Below are positions 23,334 to 31,906 of a stretch of DNA of 64,000 nt, piece by piece; position 1 is the stretch's first letter, and each line of letters opens with the position of its first letter. This DNA comes from Rhodococcus sp. 06-462-5. Its GTDB lineage: Bacteria; Actinomycetota; Actinomycetes; Mycobacteriales; Mycobacteriaceae. A program made the translations under genes and the position numbers. The notes under the pieces are model-generated. The model searched no databases. It had not been told where the DNA came from and was given only the letters and a program-made list of their open reading frames with translations. The stretch spans positions 186,001 through 250,000 of the forward strand of contig NZ_NOYD01000014.1 in assembly GCF_002258315.1 (NCBI RefSeq). The letters are read 5' to 3'.

Positions 23334-24685
23334 TGACCGACAGGGTGGACCGTCCTTCGAGCCTGCTGTCGGGAGAACATCGGCCGCTGATCATCGGCCT
23401 GCTGGGAACGATGACGTTCATTGCGTTCGAGTCGTTCGCAATCACGACTGCTCTGCCCGTGATCGTCGATGACTTCGATGCCGATCGCTGGTATTCGCTT
23501 GCGTATGCCTCGACACTGACCGCAGCTCTGGTGGGGATGACAATTGGGGGAAATTGGGCCGACCGACGCGGTGTCAAGGTCCCGATGGCAGTGGGCGGTA
23601 CTGCCTTTCTCGTCGGGATTGCGCTCTGTGTGGTGGCACCCACGATCGAGCTCTTCGTGGCAGGTCGGCTGCTGCAGGGATTCGGCGGCGGAATCAACTC
23701 TGTCGTCTTGTACGTAGTCATTGCACAGTGCATCCCAGCCGAGCTGCATTCTCGAACCTTCGGGCTGTTGACGGCTGCGTGGCTTCTACCCGGAATTTCG
23801 GGACCACTGCTCGCCGGTGTACTCGTCGAGTTCGTCGGTTGGCGAACGGTGTTCGCGCTGGCTTTGGTCGGATCCGGGGTGTCCTTGACGATACTGCTTG
23901 TCGCGGTCCGAGGTTCGGTCCAGTTACGCAACGGCACAGCAATATTCGGAGGTCGAGGAAGATGGGCCATAGTTGCAGCGGCGGGCGTGCTCGCGCTGCA
24001 CCTCGCCGGTCAGCAAACAGTTCCCACTCTTGTCCTGGGCAGCTTGTGCGCCGTTTCGTTGATCGGGTTGTCGGCAACACGCCTTCTTCCCCAGGGCACG
24101 TTCAGGATTCGACCTGGCATTCCTCATGCGACCGTGCTGCGTGGATTGCTGGGTGCGACCGTTGCGGCAACGGACATCTATCTGCCTCTCTACCTCCAGC
24201 GCCAGCTCGGCTACAGTCCCAGTTCGTCCGGCCTGATCGTTGCCCTCGGAGCGATCGGATGGATTGCCGGAGCCTGGCTGCAGGGTAGAAGCTCCGGCGG
24301 TGGTTCCGCTCTGGTACCGAGAGCAGTAGTGCTGGTGTTCGTCGGTCCTGTCGGCGCGTGGCTGTTCATCGCCGGAGCGATACCGGTACCTGCTCTGGTG
24401 GTCGCATGCATTGTCATGGGAACAGGTATGGGGCTGGCGTACCCGCGAATCACCGCCACTGTTCTGGCGGAATCGACGGAGGCCGAATACGGTGCCAACA
24501 GTTCCGGTCTACAGATCTCGGAGTCGATGAACCAATCGATATTGATCGCGGTATCAGGAGCGGTGTTGTCGCTCGCGATCGCGCACGAGTTCCTGATCGC
24601 CTACACGCTGATTGCTGGTGTCGGCGGTGCGGCCGTTCTCCTTGCGCGTCGACCCGACTCGAACCTGAGACGGAGTCACTGCTGA
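23333..24685 (+). CDS. MFS drug exporter (DHA2-like)
   Basis: A 450-residue transporter with about 12-14 hydrophobic segments. The loop 2-3 motif A is present as 'GGNWADRRGVKVPM' and motif C-like glycine/proline pattern as 'LLPGISGPLLAGVLVEF', both typical of drug:H+ antiporters. It begins with ATG overlapping the reductase stop (TGATG), so it is the third gene of the SoxR-controlled operon. Likely job: export of redox-active compounds. The HxlR gene on the opposite strand overlaps its last 236 bases. Confidence 0.85.
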   Translation: MTDRVDRPSSLLSGEHRPLIIGLLGTMTFIAFESFAITTALPVIVDDFDADRWYSLAYASTLTAALVGMTIGGNWADRRGVKVPMAVGGTAFLVGIALCVVAPTIELFVAGRLLQGFGGGINSVVLYVVIAQCIPAELHSRTFGLLTAAWLLPGISGPLLAGVLVEFVGWRTVFALALVGSGVSLTILLVAVRGSVQLRNGTAIFGGRGRWAIVAAAGVLALHLAGQQTVPTLVLGSLCAVSLIGLSATRLLPQGTFRIRPGIPHATVLRGLLGATVAATDIYLPLYLQRQLGYSPSSSGLIVALGAIGWIAGAWLQGRSSGGGSALVPRAVVLVFVGPVGAWLFIAGAIPVPALVVACIVMGTGMGLAYPRITATVLAESTEAEYGANSSGLQISESMNQSILIAVSGAVLSLAIAHEFLIAYTLIAGVGGAAVLLARRPDSNLRRSHC

Positions 24686-25112
24686 CGTCGTCGAATACCG
24701 CCCGAGCGTGGGGAGTTCGTTGCTGATTGTGTTCGGTCCGTTCGACGAGAGCTTGGATGGTTCCCAGCAACGTTCGACCCAGGTCCGAGAGTCGGTACTC
24801 GACGCGCGGAGGAATTTCGGGGTACATGCGCCGATCGATCAACCCGTCGCGCTCGAGGTTGCGCAGAGTCACGGTCAACATGCGAGTGCTGATCCCGTCG
24901 ATCTCTCGTCGGAGTTCGCCGAATCGAAAGGTTTGCTCGTCCAACAACGCGATCACCAGAAGGGACCACTTGTCGGCGACACGATCGAGAATCTGCCTGA
25001 CGCCACAGTCCTCGCGGGCATCCCATTGGTAAGCGTCACGGCCATCGCGGCAACACCCGTCGGCGACCTGGTCACTTGCCTGCGAGTTGTAAGCGGTGTG
25101 CGGCTCCGCCAC
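24450..25112 (-). CDS. HxlR family regulator with an unusual antisense C-terminal extension
   Basis: The first ~135 residues of this 220-residue frame form an HxlR winged-helix domain: 'VRQILDRVADKWSLLVIALL', 'FRFGELRREIDGISTRMLT', 'TLRNLERDGLIDRRMYPEIP' and 'VEYRLSDLGRTLLGTIQALV'. HxlR proteins usually stop near the residues reached at about 24690, but here no stop occurs until 24450, so ~80 Arg/Ser-rich residues are read antisense to the MFS gene. Loss of the original stop is likely. GTG 25112 is the best start, 11 bases after the citrate synthase stop, which suggests co-transcription. Cys near the N-terminus ('REDCGV') fits redox or aldehyde sensing in this family. Confidence 0.75.
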   Translation of the reverse strand: MAEPHTAYNSQASDQVADGCCRDGRDAYQWDAREDCGVRQILDRVADKWSLLVIALLDEQTFRFGELRREIDGISTRMLTVTLRNLERDGLIDRRMYPEIPPRVEYRLSDLGRTLLGTIQALVERTEHNQQRTPHARAVFDDVSSDSVSGSSRVDAQGERPHRRHQQSACRRSGTRARSRATTPLLIPRSISIGSSTPRSVDRNCWHRIRPPSIPPEQWR

Positions 25113-25122
25113 AGTGGCGTGC

Positions 25123-26268
25123 CTAAGTGCCCTGGGTGGCACTTTTCCGCACCACTGCCGAAGGCACCGGGCCGTCGTAGCGGGCGATCGGCCGGATGAT
25201 TTTGCTGTCGTGCGACTGTTCGACGATGTTGGCACACCACCCCACCATTCGACTGCATGCGAACGTAGGGGTGAACATCGACCGAGGAATCCCGCAGAGC
25301 TCCATGACGACGCCTGCGTAGTACTCCACATTGGCGTACAGCTTGCGGTCCGGCTTGAGATCTGCGAGCGCTGCAGCGATGACCTTCTCGACCTGGACGG
25401 CCTTGTCGATCAGGTCGCCGCCCAACTCCTGCGCAGTCTCGCGCAGCATCACCGACCGGGGGTCATCGGTTCGATACACCGGATGACCGAAGCCCATGAT
25501 GCGCTCGCCTGCAGCAATTTTGGAGCGTGCCCACACATCGGCGGAGTCGACGTCGACAATCTCGTCCAGCCCGTCGAGGGCGCGATCCGGGGCACCTCCG
25601 TGCAGCGGCCCGGCAAAGGCGCCGATCGCAGCGCACACTGCGGAGGCGATATCCGACCCCGTCGACGCCACGACTCGCGCAGTGAAGGTCGACGCGTTGA
25701 ACCCGTGATCGATCGTGGCGGTGAGGTACCGGTCGATCGCTCGGGCGTGGTCGGCATCGGGCACCTGCCCGGTGATCATGAACAACCAGTTCTGAGCCAT
25801 CGTCAGGTCATCGCGTGGTTCGATTGGTTCCTGCCCGGCCCGAATCCTGTGTACTGCAGCCAGAATGGTCGGTGTCATCGCGCACAGCCGCAGCGCGGTC
25901 GCACGCTTGTCCGATTCCGACGACTCGTACAGCGGTACAGCACCTGCCATTCCCGACAACACCGTCCGCAACGCGAAGAGTGGTTGCTCGGGACCCGACA
26001 GTGCCACCGTCTTCACGGCCGCTGCGACGTCCGTCGGCAGCACGCGCAGCGGTGCCACCGCCCTCAGGAACTCGGCGCGCTCGGACTCGCTCGGCAACCG
26101 GCCCTCGACCATGAGGAACCATGCATCCTCGAACGTCATGTGTAGCGCGATGTCGATCGCCGAGTACTGGCGGTAGTGATAGAAACCCTCGTCGCCTCGT
26201 ACATCTCCGATCGATGTGGTGGTGACGACGACGTTGTGGAGCCCCCGTGGGGCGTCGAGAACGGTCAT
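25123..26268 (-). CDS. Citrate/2-methylcitrate synthase family enzyme
   Basis: A 381-residue type II citrate synthase. Conserved parts include 'TIDHGFNASTF', 'GAFAGPLHGGAPDRAL' with catalytic His223 and 'ERIMGFGHPVYRTDDPR' with catalytic His262. At the position of the catalytic aspartate ('NVDFYSG' in many homologues) the sequence is 'ANVEYYAGVVM' with Glu315, a conservative but notable change. It would condense oxaloacetate with acetyl-CoA, propionyl-CoA or another acyl-CoA. The divergent gene at 26358 encodes a second citrate synthase domain fused to a DNA-binding domain, with 89 bases between the two starts. Confidence 0.9.
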   Translation of the reverse strand: MTVLDAPRGLHNVVVTTTSIGDVRGDEGFYHYRQYSAIDIALHMTFEDAWFLMVEGRLPSESERAEFLRAVAPLRVLPTDVAAAVKTVALSGPEQPLFALRTVLSGMAGAVPLYESSESDKRATALRLCAMTPTILAAVHRIRAGQEPIEPRDDLTMAQNWLFMITGQVPDADHARAIDRYLTATIDHGFNASTFTARVVASTGSDIASAVCAAIGAFAGPLHGGAPDRALDGLDEIVDVDSADVWARSKIAAGERIMGFGHPVYRTDDPRSVMLRETAQELGGDLIDKAVQVEKVIAAALADLKPDRKLYANVEYYAGVVMELCGIPRSMFTPTFACSRMVGWCANIVEQSHDSKIIRPIARYDGPVPSAVVRKSATQGT

Positions 26269-26313
26269 GGCTGCACTCCTTTGCGCTGGTCAACCCCTAC
26301 GATCCGCGCTAAC

Positions 26314-26344
26314 GTTGATTCTTGTCAATGTTGATCGAGTCAAT
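26314..26344. promoter_or_regulatory. Tandem dyad operator between the two citrate synthase genes
   Basis: Two adjacent copies of the dyad GTTGAT-N4-GTCAAT / GTTGAT-N3-GTCAAT (26314-26329 and 26330-26344). They lie in the 89-base divergent intergenic region, 13 bases before ATG 26358, and are the best candidates for binding by the fused helix-turn-helix domain. Confidence 0.65.
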
Positions 26345-26357
26345 GTGGAAGGCGGAC

Positions 26358-27566
26358 ATGACGCACGCCGACGGTCGGAACATGCTCACCACCGCACAGG
26401 CCGCCGCACGGCTGGGAGTCAAACCGGAAACGGTGTACGCCTACGTCAGTCGCGGTCTGTTGACCAGTACTCGACTGCCCGGAGTGCGGGGGAGCGTGTT
26501 CGACGTAGACGAGGTGGAGTCCCTCGCCGGACGCGACACGGCTCGGCGTACCGACATCGGTGCCGTGGAACGAATTCGGACTCGGATAACCCTGATCGAT
26601 GACGGGCATCTCTACTACCGGGGGCGTGACGCGGTCGAGCTCAGCTCACGCACTCTGGAATCGGTCGCACATTTCGTGTGGACGGGTGAGCTGATGGAGG
26701 AAGCTCACTTCGCCGCCGATCCCGTTGTGGTGCAGCGATGCCGAGACGCACTGGGGCTGATGTACCCGAACTGCCGGTCCATCGACCGGATCCGTATCGC
26801 CGTCGACATCGCCTCCACCTACCGGCCGATGCGATTCGACACCGGGTCCACATCCGTTGTCCGCGAGGCCGGGCAGCTGCTGGTGACGGTCGCAGCAGCC
26901 CTCGGTTCTGGCTCAGCGGAGCTCCCGATCGCCGAATCGGTCTGGGAGGCAATCAAGTCGGACGACACCGATCCGGACGGCCATGTGGTGTTGCAGGCCG
27001 CACTCGTCCTGATGGCCGATCACGGTCTGGCCGCGTCGACGCTCGGAGTTCGGGTTGCTGCGAGCACCCGAGCCAATCTCTACTCGATAGTGTCGGCGGG
27101 ACTCGGCTGCATCGACGGCCCATTGCATGGCTCCGCCGCCGATCCCGTGTACCGGTTCCTGACGACGGCAGTCGACGACCCGATAGGCGCTCTCGCAACA
27201 CAATTGAGGTCGGGGGAGCGGGTGCCCGGCTTCGGGCACGTCATCTACACCGACCGAGACCCGCGTGCCGAGGAAATACTGAGATTGCTTCGGGACCCCG
27301 CGCACGGTGCGGACCCCGTAGTGGTCGCTGCTGCGGACGTCATCATCGAGGAGGTGAGCAACAGATTCGATACGTTTCCCAACTCGGATTTCGCTCTCGC
27401 CACGTTCACCCTCGCCCACGCGCTCAGGGCAGACACGCCGGAAACAGTGTTCGCCCTCGCCCGCATTGTCGGCTGGACCGCACACGCCCTCGAGGAATAC
27501 GACGAAGCGCCCCTGCGCTTTCGGGTTCCCGGCATCTACACGGGAACTCGGCCGGGAACCTACTGA
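26358..27566 (+). CDS. Helix-turn-helix / citrate synthase fusion protein
   Basis: A 402-residue two-domain protein. Residues 8-55 form a MerR/excisionase-like helix-turn-helix ('MLTTAQAAARLGVKPETVYAYVSRGLLTS'; shown here as 'LTTAQAAARLGVKP' and 'VYAYVSRGLL'). Residues 75-395 are a complete citrate synthase fold with His257 ('GPLHGS'), His294 ('GFGHVIY') and Asp344 ('NSDFAL') in the catalytic positions. The fusion suggests either a DNA-binding enzyme or a regulator that senses oxaloacetate or acyl-CoA. ATG 26358 follows AAGGCGGAC; starts at 26322 and 26340 would run through the dyad operator. The 3' end overlaps the TetR gene by 7 bases. Confidence 0.9.
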   Translation: MTHADGRNMLTTAQAAARLGVKPETVYAYVSRGLLTSTRLPGVRGSVFDVDEVESLAGRDTARRTDIGAVERIRTRITLIDDGHLYYRGRDAVELSSRTLESVAHFVWTGELMEEAHFAADPVVVQRCRDALGLMYPNCRSIDRIRIAVDIASTYRPMRFDTGSTSVVREAGQLLVTVAAALGSGSAELPIAESVWEAIKSDDTDPDGHVVLQAALVLMADHGLAASTLGVRVAASTRANLYSIVSAGLGCIDGPLHGSAADPVYRFLTTAVDDPIGALATQLRSGERVPGFGHVIYTDRDPRAEEILRLLRDPAHGADPVVVAAADVIIEEVSNRFDTFPNSDFALATFTLAHALRADTPETVFALARIVGWTAHALEEYDEAPLRFRVPGIYTGTRPGTY

Positions 27567-28198
27567 GGCGTCGGGCAATCCAGTAATGCGAACGCCGCAT
27601 GCAGCTGCGCATGCGCGGAAGTGATCTCGGCTGTGTTGCCGGCCAGATGATGCAGTAGAGCGCGCTGAAAGATGCCGTCGAGAAGGATGTACGCGGAGGC
27701 CTTGTCGAGTGCAGGAGTGGTGCCGCGAAGTTCGCAGTACCGAGCCACCACTCGCCAGATCATGTCCTCGCGACGCTCTTCGATCTCGAGCACGTCGCTG
27801 CGGAACGAACCGTCGAACAGGGCCTGATTGCGAAGGTCGTACCAAAGACGATGAATGCCGGCGTCCGCAGCCAGGGTGGCGAAATACTTCGCCTCGAAGT
27901 CCGCGTACAGGCGGGTGGCGTCCAAGGCGTTGGCCACGACCTCGTCGTAACGAGTGACGCAAATGGCCTCGTACTGGCGAACGGCGTGCGTGATCAGGTC
28001 GAGTTTGTCGGTGAAGTAGTAGTGCAGCACGCCGTGTGAGTACTCGGAATTCTGTGCGATCTCCCGCAGTGACGTGCGCGCATAACCCAATTCGGCCAGT
28101 GTGTGCAGCGTCGCCTCGGCCAGCTCGGTCCGCTTGGACTCGAACTTGTTGCGGGCGCGCTCTTCGATACGCGCGCGCGGATCAGCGGTCTGGGTCAT
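27560..28198 (-). CDS. TetR family transcriptional regulator
   Basis: A 212-residue regulator with 'KRTELAEATLHTLAELGYART' (split: 'AEATLHTLAELGYA') and helix-turn-helix 'SLREIAQNSEYSHGVLHYYF', then a helical C-terminal domain with 'HRLWYDLRNQALFDG', as seen in BetI/TetR_C-type members. It starts 245 bases from the divergent saccharopine-dehydrogenase-like operon and is its likely repressor. The 3' end overlaps the fusion gene by 7 bases. Confidence 0.85.
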   Translation of the reverse strand: MTQTADPRARIEERARNKFESKRTELAEATLHTLAELGYARTSLREIAQNSEYSHGVLHYYFTDKLDLITHAVRQYEAICVTRYDEVVANALDATRLYADFEAKYFATLAADAGIHRLWYDLRNQALFDGSFRSDVLEIEERREDMIWRVVARYCELRGTTPALDKASAYILLDGIFQRALLHHLAGNTAEITSAHAQLHAAFALLDCPTPQ

Positions 28199-28442
28199 GG
28201 TCCGTGTCCTTTCCGCGCGTGGTCGTCACCAGTGTATGCCCGACGGCCGAACGAGGAACTTCGGCGTCGCGCAGATCCTGGGCAGTCGTCAAGAAAAAGC
28301 TTGACGTCTGTACAAATTCTATCTTAGTGTGAGCCACGGCACACGTCAGAAGGGCGGATGTTCCCTACGTCCCCTCCGGTGCCCGAAGTCTCAACCCATC
28401 TCGGTCCGCCGTGCGGACGGGCCGATCACGAGAGGACTTTTC

Positions 28443-29567
28443 ATGCCAACCGACAAGCGCGTCGTCGTCTACGGAGCGTCGGGATACACCGGCCGACTGA
28501 TCTGTGAATACCTGCGCGAGTACAACATCCCGTTCCTGGCCGCCGGACGCGACGAGGGCCGAGTCAAGGGCATCGTCGACGTGGTTCCCGGAATCGAGAC
28601 CGTCGAGTACGACGTCGTCGAGGTCGACCACACCGCAGCGGCTCTCGCCGAAGCATTCAGGGGTGCCGAGATCGTCCTCAACACGGTCGGTCCGTTCTCG
28701 CGGTACGGGCACGAAGTTGCGCAGGCGTGCATCGAGATCGGTGCGCACTACACCGACACAACCGGTGAGCAGGACTGGATGATCGACGCCGAGGCGAAGT
28801 ACGGCACCGAGTTCGCATCCCGAAACCTCGTACTCACACCAGGTTTGGCGCAGATGTACAGCATCGGTGAGATCGCTGCGAACATCTGCCTCGAGACGCC
28901 GGGGCTGGACACACTCGACATCGAGGTCTTCTGGAAAGGGCACCCGACGGTCGCGTCGACGAACACGATCCTCACCAACGCCGCGTTCTCCAAGGCCTAC
29001 TACCTGGAGCAGAACGAGTACGTCGAATGGCCGGACGACGGCGTCATGCAGGTCGTGGTGCCCGGCCAGCACGACCTGGGCCTGGCGCTTCCCTGGGGTG
29101 GGACATCCCATCCGGTGTGGTTCAAGAACGATCCGCGCGTAGCGAACGCACGTGCCCTGGGTGGCGTCATCAACAAGCCGCTGATGCTCGCCGTGCCCCA
29201 GATCATCTCTGCCGCACTGGCTCAGATGGAAGGAAAATCCGATGCGGAGAAGTACCAGATCATCGACACGGTGTCGTCGTCGGTGCGCAGCGAGACGCCC
29301 CCACGGGAGAATCCGCGCATCAACACCTCACTCGACTCGGTCTACGCGTCGGGGCCACTCGGTCGCGTACACACCGTGATCCACGGCAATTGCAACTACA
29401 AGCAGACAGCGCTGCTCAACGCCTACGCAGCGGCGCATCTGCTGCAGGGACCGCCGAAGAAGGTCGGATTCGCCTCGAGCTGCCAGGCATTCGGACATCG
29501 GGAACTGCTCGGCGTGCTTCGCGCGTTCGGGCTGGTGCTCGAACCCATCGTCACTGCACACAGCTGA
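28443..29567 (+). CDS. Saccharopine dehydrogenase-like oxidoreductase (DUF5938 type)
   Basis: A 374-residue protein with an N-terminal Rossmann fold 'RVVVYGASGYTGRLICEYL', the 'VGPFSRYGHEVAQACIEIG' and 'HYTDTTGEQDWM' segments of the saccharopine dehydrogenase / trans-enoyl reductase superfamily, and a C-terminal half with 'LLQGPPKKVGFASSCQAFG'. It is likely a cytosolic NAD(P)-dependent oxidoreductase. ATG 28443 was chosen over a longer frame from 28329. It is the first gene of an operon with an acyl-CoA ligase and an SDR, divergent from a TetR gene, which suggests catabolism of an acid via its CoA ester. Confidence 0.8.
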   Translation: MPTDKRVVVYGASGYTGRLICEYLREYNIPFLAAGRDEGRVKGIVDVVPGIETVEYDVVEVDHTAAALAEAFRGAEIVLNTVGPFSRYGHEVAQACIEIGAHYTDTTGEQDWMIDAEAKYGTEFASRNLVLTPGLAQMYSIGEIAANICLETPGLDTLDIEVFWKGHPTVASTNTILTNAAFSKAYYLEQNEYVEWPDDGVMQVVVPGQHDLGLALPWGGTSHPVWFKNDPRVANARALGGVINKPLMLAVPQIISAALAQMEGKSDAEKYQIIDTVSSSVRSETPPRENPRINTSLDSVYASGPLGRVHTVIHGNCNYKQTALLNAYAAAHLLQGPPKKVGFASSCQAFGHRELLGVLRAFGLVLEPIVTAHS

Positions 29568-29578
29568 GGACAGGGCCG

Positions 29579-31135
29579 ATGCGGCTGTCCGACTACCTCG
29601 ACAAAGGTGTGTCACTGGGCCGAGACGCACCCTGTCTCACCATCGGTGACACCACCCGAGACTACGGCCAGGTGTACGACGACACAGTGGCCATCGCCGC
29701 TGCGTTGCAGCACAACGGAATCGAGGCAGGTGACCGGGTCGCCGTGCTCTCCGCCAACGATCCGCTGGCGCTGACCTGCGTATTCGCGATCTCGCGGGCA
29801 GGGGCGGTGTGGTGCCCGATCAATCCACGCAACGAAGCAGACGAGAACCGGCAACTGTTCGAGCTGTTCGGTTGCCGATTCCTGTTCTTCCAGAAAGCCT
29901 TCGCCGATCTCGTCGGTCGCATTCGCGATCAGCTTCCTCGACTGGAATGGCTCGTCTGCCTGGACGGCGACGTGCCGGGAGCGCTCTCGTACGACAGCTG
30001 GCTCGTCGAACACGGCTCCGATTCCGTTGCCGAGAGACGACCGGCGGACGGGTTGTGCATGATCGCCGGCACCGGCGGTACGACCGGAAAACCCAAGGGA
30101 GTGAGGTTGACCGAGGAGAACATGATGACCTCCACGGCAACAGCACTCATGAGCTACCCCTTCGGGGATCGACCTCGGTACCTGGCTCTCGCACCGCTGA
30201 CTCATTCTGCGGGCGTGCTGACGTTTCCCATCCTCAGTCTCGGCGGACACGTCGTTGTGATGGGTGCTCCCGACGTCGGACAGTTTCTGTCACTCATAGA
30301 GCAACACGGGATCACTCACGCGTTTCTGCCGCCGACGGTGATCTACGGCGTGCTCGATCATCCGGATCTCGACGTCACGGATCTGACGTCGCTGCGGTGC
30401 CTCTGGTATGGGGCCGCGCCGATGTCGCCGACTCGACTGGAAGAGGCACTGACCCGCATCGGGCCGGTTCTCGGACAGCTCTTCGGGCAGACCGAGGCAC
30501 CGAACATGATCGCAACACTCGCTCCGGCCGATCACTTCCGCAGCGACGGATCGATCGCCACCGAACGACTGAGCTCGGCAGGCAAGCCGACGCCCCTGAC
30601 AACGGTGGCGATCATGAACGACGACGGTGGACTGGTCGAGCGCGGCGAGCGTGGCGAGATCGTCGTCCGCGGTCCCCTCGTGATGCAGGGCTATCACGAG
30701 AATCCCGACGCCACAGCCGAAGTCGGTGCCCACGGGTGGCATCACACCGGAGACATCGGGTACCTCGACGGCGACGGCTATCTGTACGTCGTCGATCGTG
30801 CCAAGGACATGATCATCACCGGCGGGTTCAACGTCTACTCGGCCGAGGTGGAACAGGCCCTGCTGTCGCACCCCTCGGTGAAGGAATGCGCCGTCGTCGG
30901 ACTGCCCGACGACAAGTGGGGCGAACGCGTCACCGCCGCAGTCCTGTTGCGGCCCGGCCGTGACGCGTCCGACGAGGATCTGATTTTCCACGTGAAAGCG
31001 CGGATCGGAAGCGTCAAGGCACCCAAACAGATTCAGATCTGGACCGACCTTCCCCGCTCGAAGGTGGGGAAGATCCTCAAAACCGAAGTACGCAGCACCA
31101 TGTCTCACTCATCATCGAAGGGAAGCACACCATGA
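29579..31135 (+). CDS. Acyl-CoA synthetase (AMP-binding)
   Basis: A 518-residue adenylate-forming enzyme. The phosphate-binding P-loop is 'MIAGTGGTTGKPKGV' near residue 165, the A5 motif is 'GQLFGQTEAPNMIA', A7 is 'GWHHTGDIGYLDGDGY' and A10 ends 'LPRSKVGKILKTEVR' with the acyl-adenylate/thioester lysine. It activates a carboxylic acid with ATP and CoA. ATG 29579 lies 11 bases after the preceding stop. A longer antisense-free frame to 29027 is only read-through inside the upstream gene. The last bases overlap the SDR gene (ATGA). The substrate is probably a medium-size or cyclic acid, which cannot be specified. Confidence 0.9.
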   Translation: MRLSDYLDKGVSLGRDAPCLTIGDTTRDYGQVYDDTVAIAAALQHNGIEAGDRVAVLSANDPLALTCVFAISRAGAVWCPINPRNEADENRQLFELFGCRFLFFQKAFADLVGRIRDQLPRLEWLVCLDGDVPGALSYDSWLVEHGSDSVAERRPADGLCMIAGTGGTTGKPKGVRLTEENMMTSTATALMSYPFGDRPRYLALAPLTHSAGVLTFPILSLGGHVVVMGAPDVGQFLSLIEQHGITHAFLPPTVIYGVLDHPDLDVTDLTSLRCLWYGAAPMSPTRLEEALTRIGPVLGQLFGQTEAPNMIATLAPADHFRSDGSIATERLSSAGKPTPLTTVAIMNDDGGLVERGERGEIVVRGPLVMQGYHENPDATAEVGAHGWHHTGDIGYLDGDGYLYVVDRAKDMIITGGFNVYSAEVEQALLSHPSVKECAVVGLPDDKWGERVTAAVLLRPGRDASDEDLIFHVKARIGSVKAPKQIQIWTDLPRSKVGKILKTEVRSTMSHSSSKGSTP

Positions 31136-31887
31136 CCGAGTTCGAGGGCAAGCGAGTATTCGTGACCGGATCCGGAGCCGGCATCGGAAAAGCCATCTCC
31201 AAGATGTTCATCGAGCGAGGCGCTCGTGTCGTCGTCAGCGACATCGACGAAGGCGCAGCAGCGAAGACGGCCGAGGAGATCGGTGCCGCCGGCATCGCGA
31301 ACTGCGACGTGTCCGACGAAAGCCAGGTGCAGAGTGCGGTGGCACAGGCCGTGGAGATTCTCGGTGGACTCGACATCGTCGTCAACAACGCGGGAATCGA
31401 AGTGTCGTCGCCGCTGCTCCAGCAGTCGACGGAGAGCTTCGACAAGATCTACTCCGTCAACGTCAAGGGCACATTCTTGGTGATGAAGGCCGCGATCGGT
31501 GCACTGGTCGAGTCGAAGGGAAACATCGTCAACATCGCTTCGCTCGCCGGCGTGGGCGGAACAGCGTTGCTCGGGTCCTACTGTGCCACAAAGGCTGCGG
31601 TCATCCAGCTCACACGCGTCGCGGCCATCGAGATGCGCGCATCGGGAGTGCGGGTGAATGCCGTGTGCCCCGGATTCGCCGATACCGCAATGGTCGATCG
31701 ATTGGTCCCGGACTTCGAGGCTGCGACCCAGATCCCGTTCGGTGACCTCGTCAAAGCCAAGCAGGGACGGTTGGGCACTCCCGAGGACATCGCGGAAGTG
31801 ACGCTGTTCCTCGCCTCCGACCGAGCGTCGTGGATCACCGGAAGCCATTACATCCTGGACGGAGGCTTGTCGGCGTCGCTCGTCTAG
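31132..31887 (+). CDS. Short-chain dehydrogenase/reductase
   Basis: A 251-residue classical SDR with cofactor motif 'VFVTGSGAGIGKAISKMF', 'DIVVNNAGIEV', catalytic Ser in 'IVNIASLAGVGG', and 'YCATKAAV' carrying the Tyr-x-x-x-Lys pair. Asp in 'VVVSDIDEGAA' after strand 2 points to NAD(H) preference. It overlaps the acyl-CoA ligase by 4 bases, so it is translated from the same message, and probably oxidises or reduces a beta-hydroxyl/keto group of the activated acid. Confidence 0.9.
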   Translation: MTEFEGKRVFVTGSGAGIGKAISKMFIERGARVVVSDIDEGAAAKTAEEIGAAGIANCDVSDESQVQSAVAQAVEILGGLDIVVNNAGIEVSSPLLQQSTESFDKIYSVNVKGTFLVMKAAIGALVESKGNIVNIASLAGVGGTALLGSYCATKAAVIQLTRVAAIEMRASGVRVNAVCPGFADTAMVDRLVPDFEAATQIPFGDLVKAKQGRLGTPEDIAEVTLFLASDRASWITGSHYILDGGLSASLV

Positions 31888-31906
31888 GTTCGAGGGTTCC
31901 CCGTCG

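Noticed and set aside
29027-29578. Long upstream extension of the acyl-CoA ligase frame
   Set aside because: It is antiphase read-through inside the saccharopine-dehydrogenase-like gene; motifs and spacing place the start at 29579.
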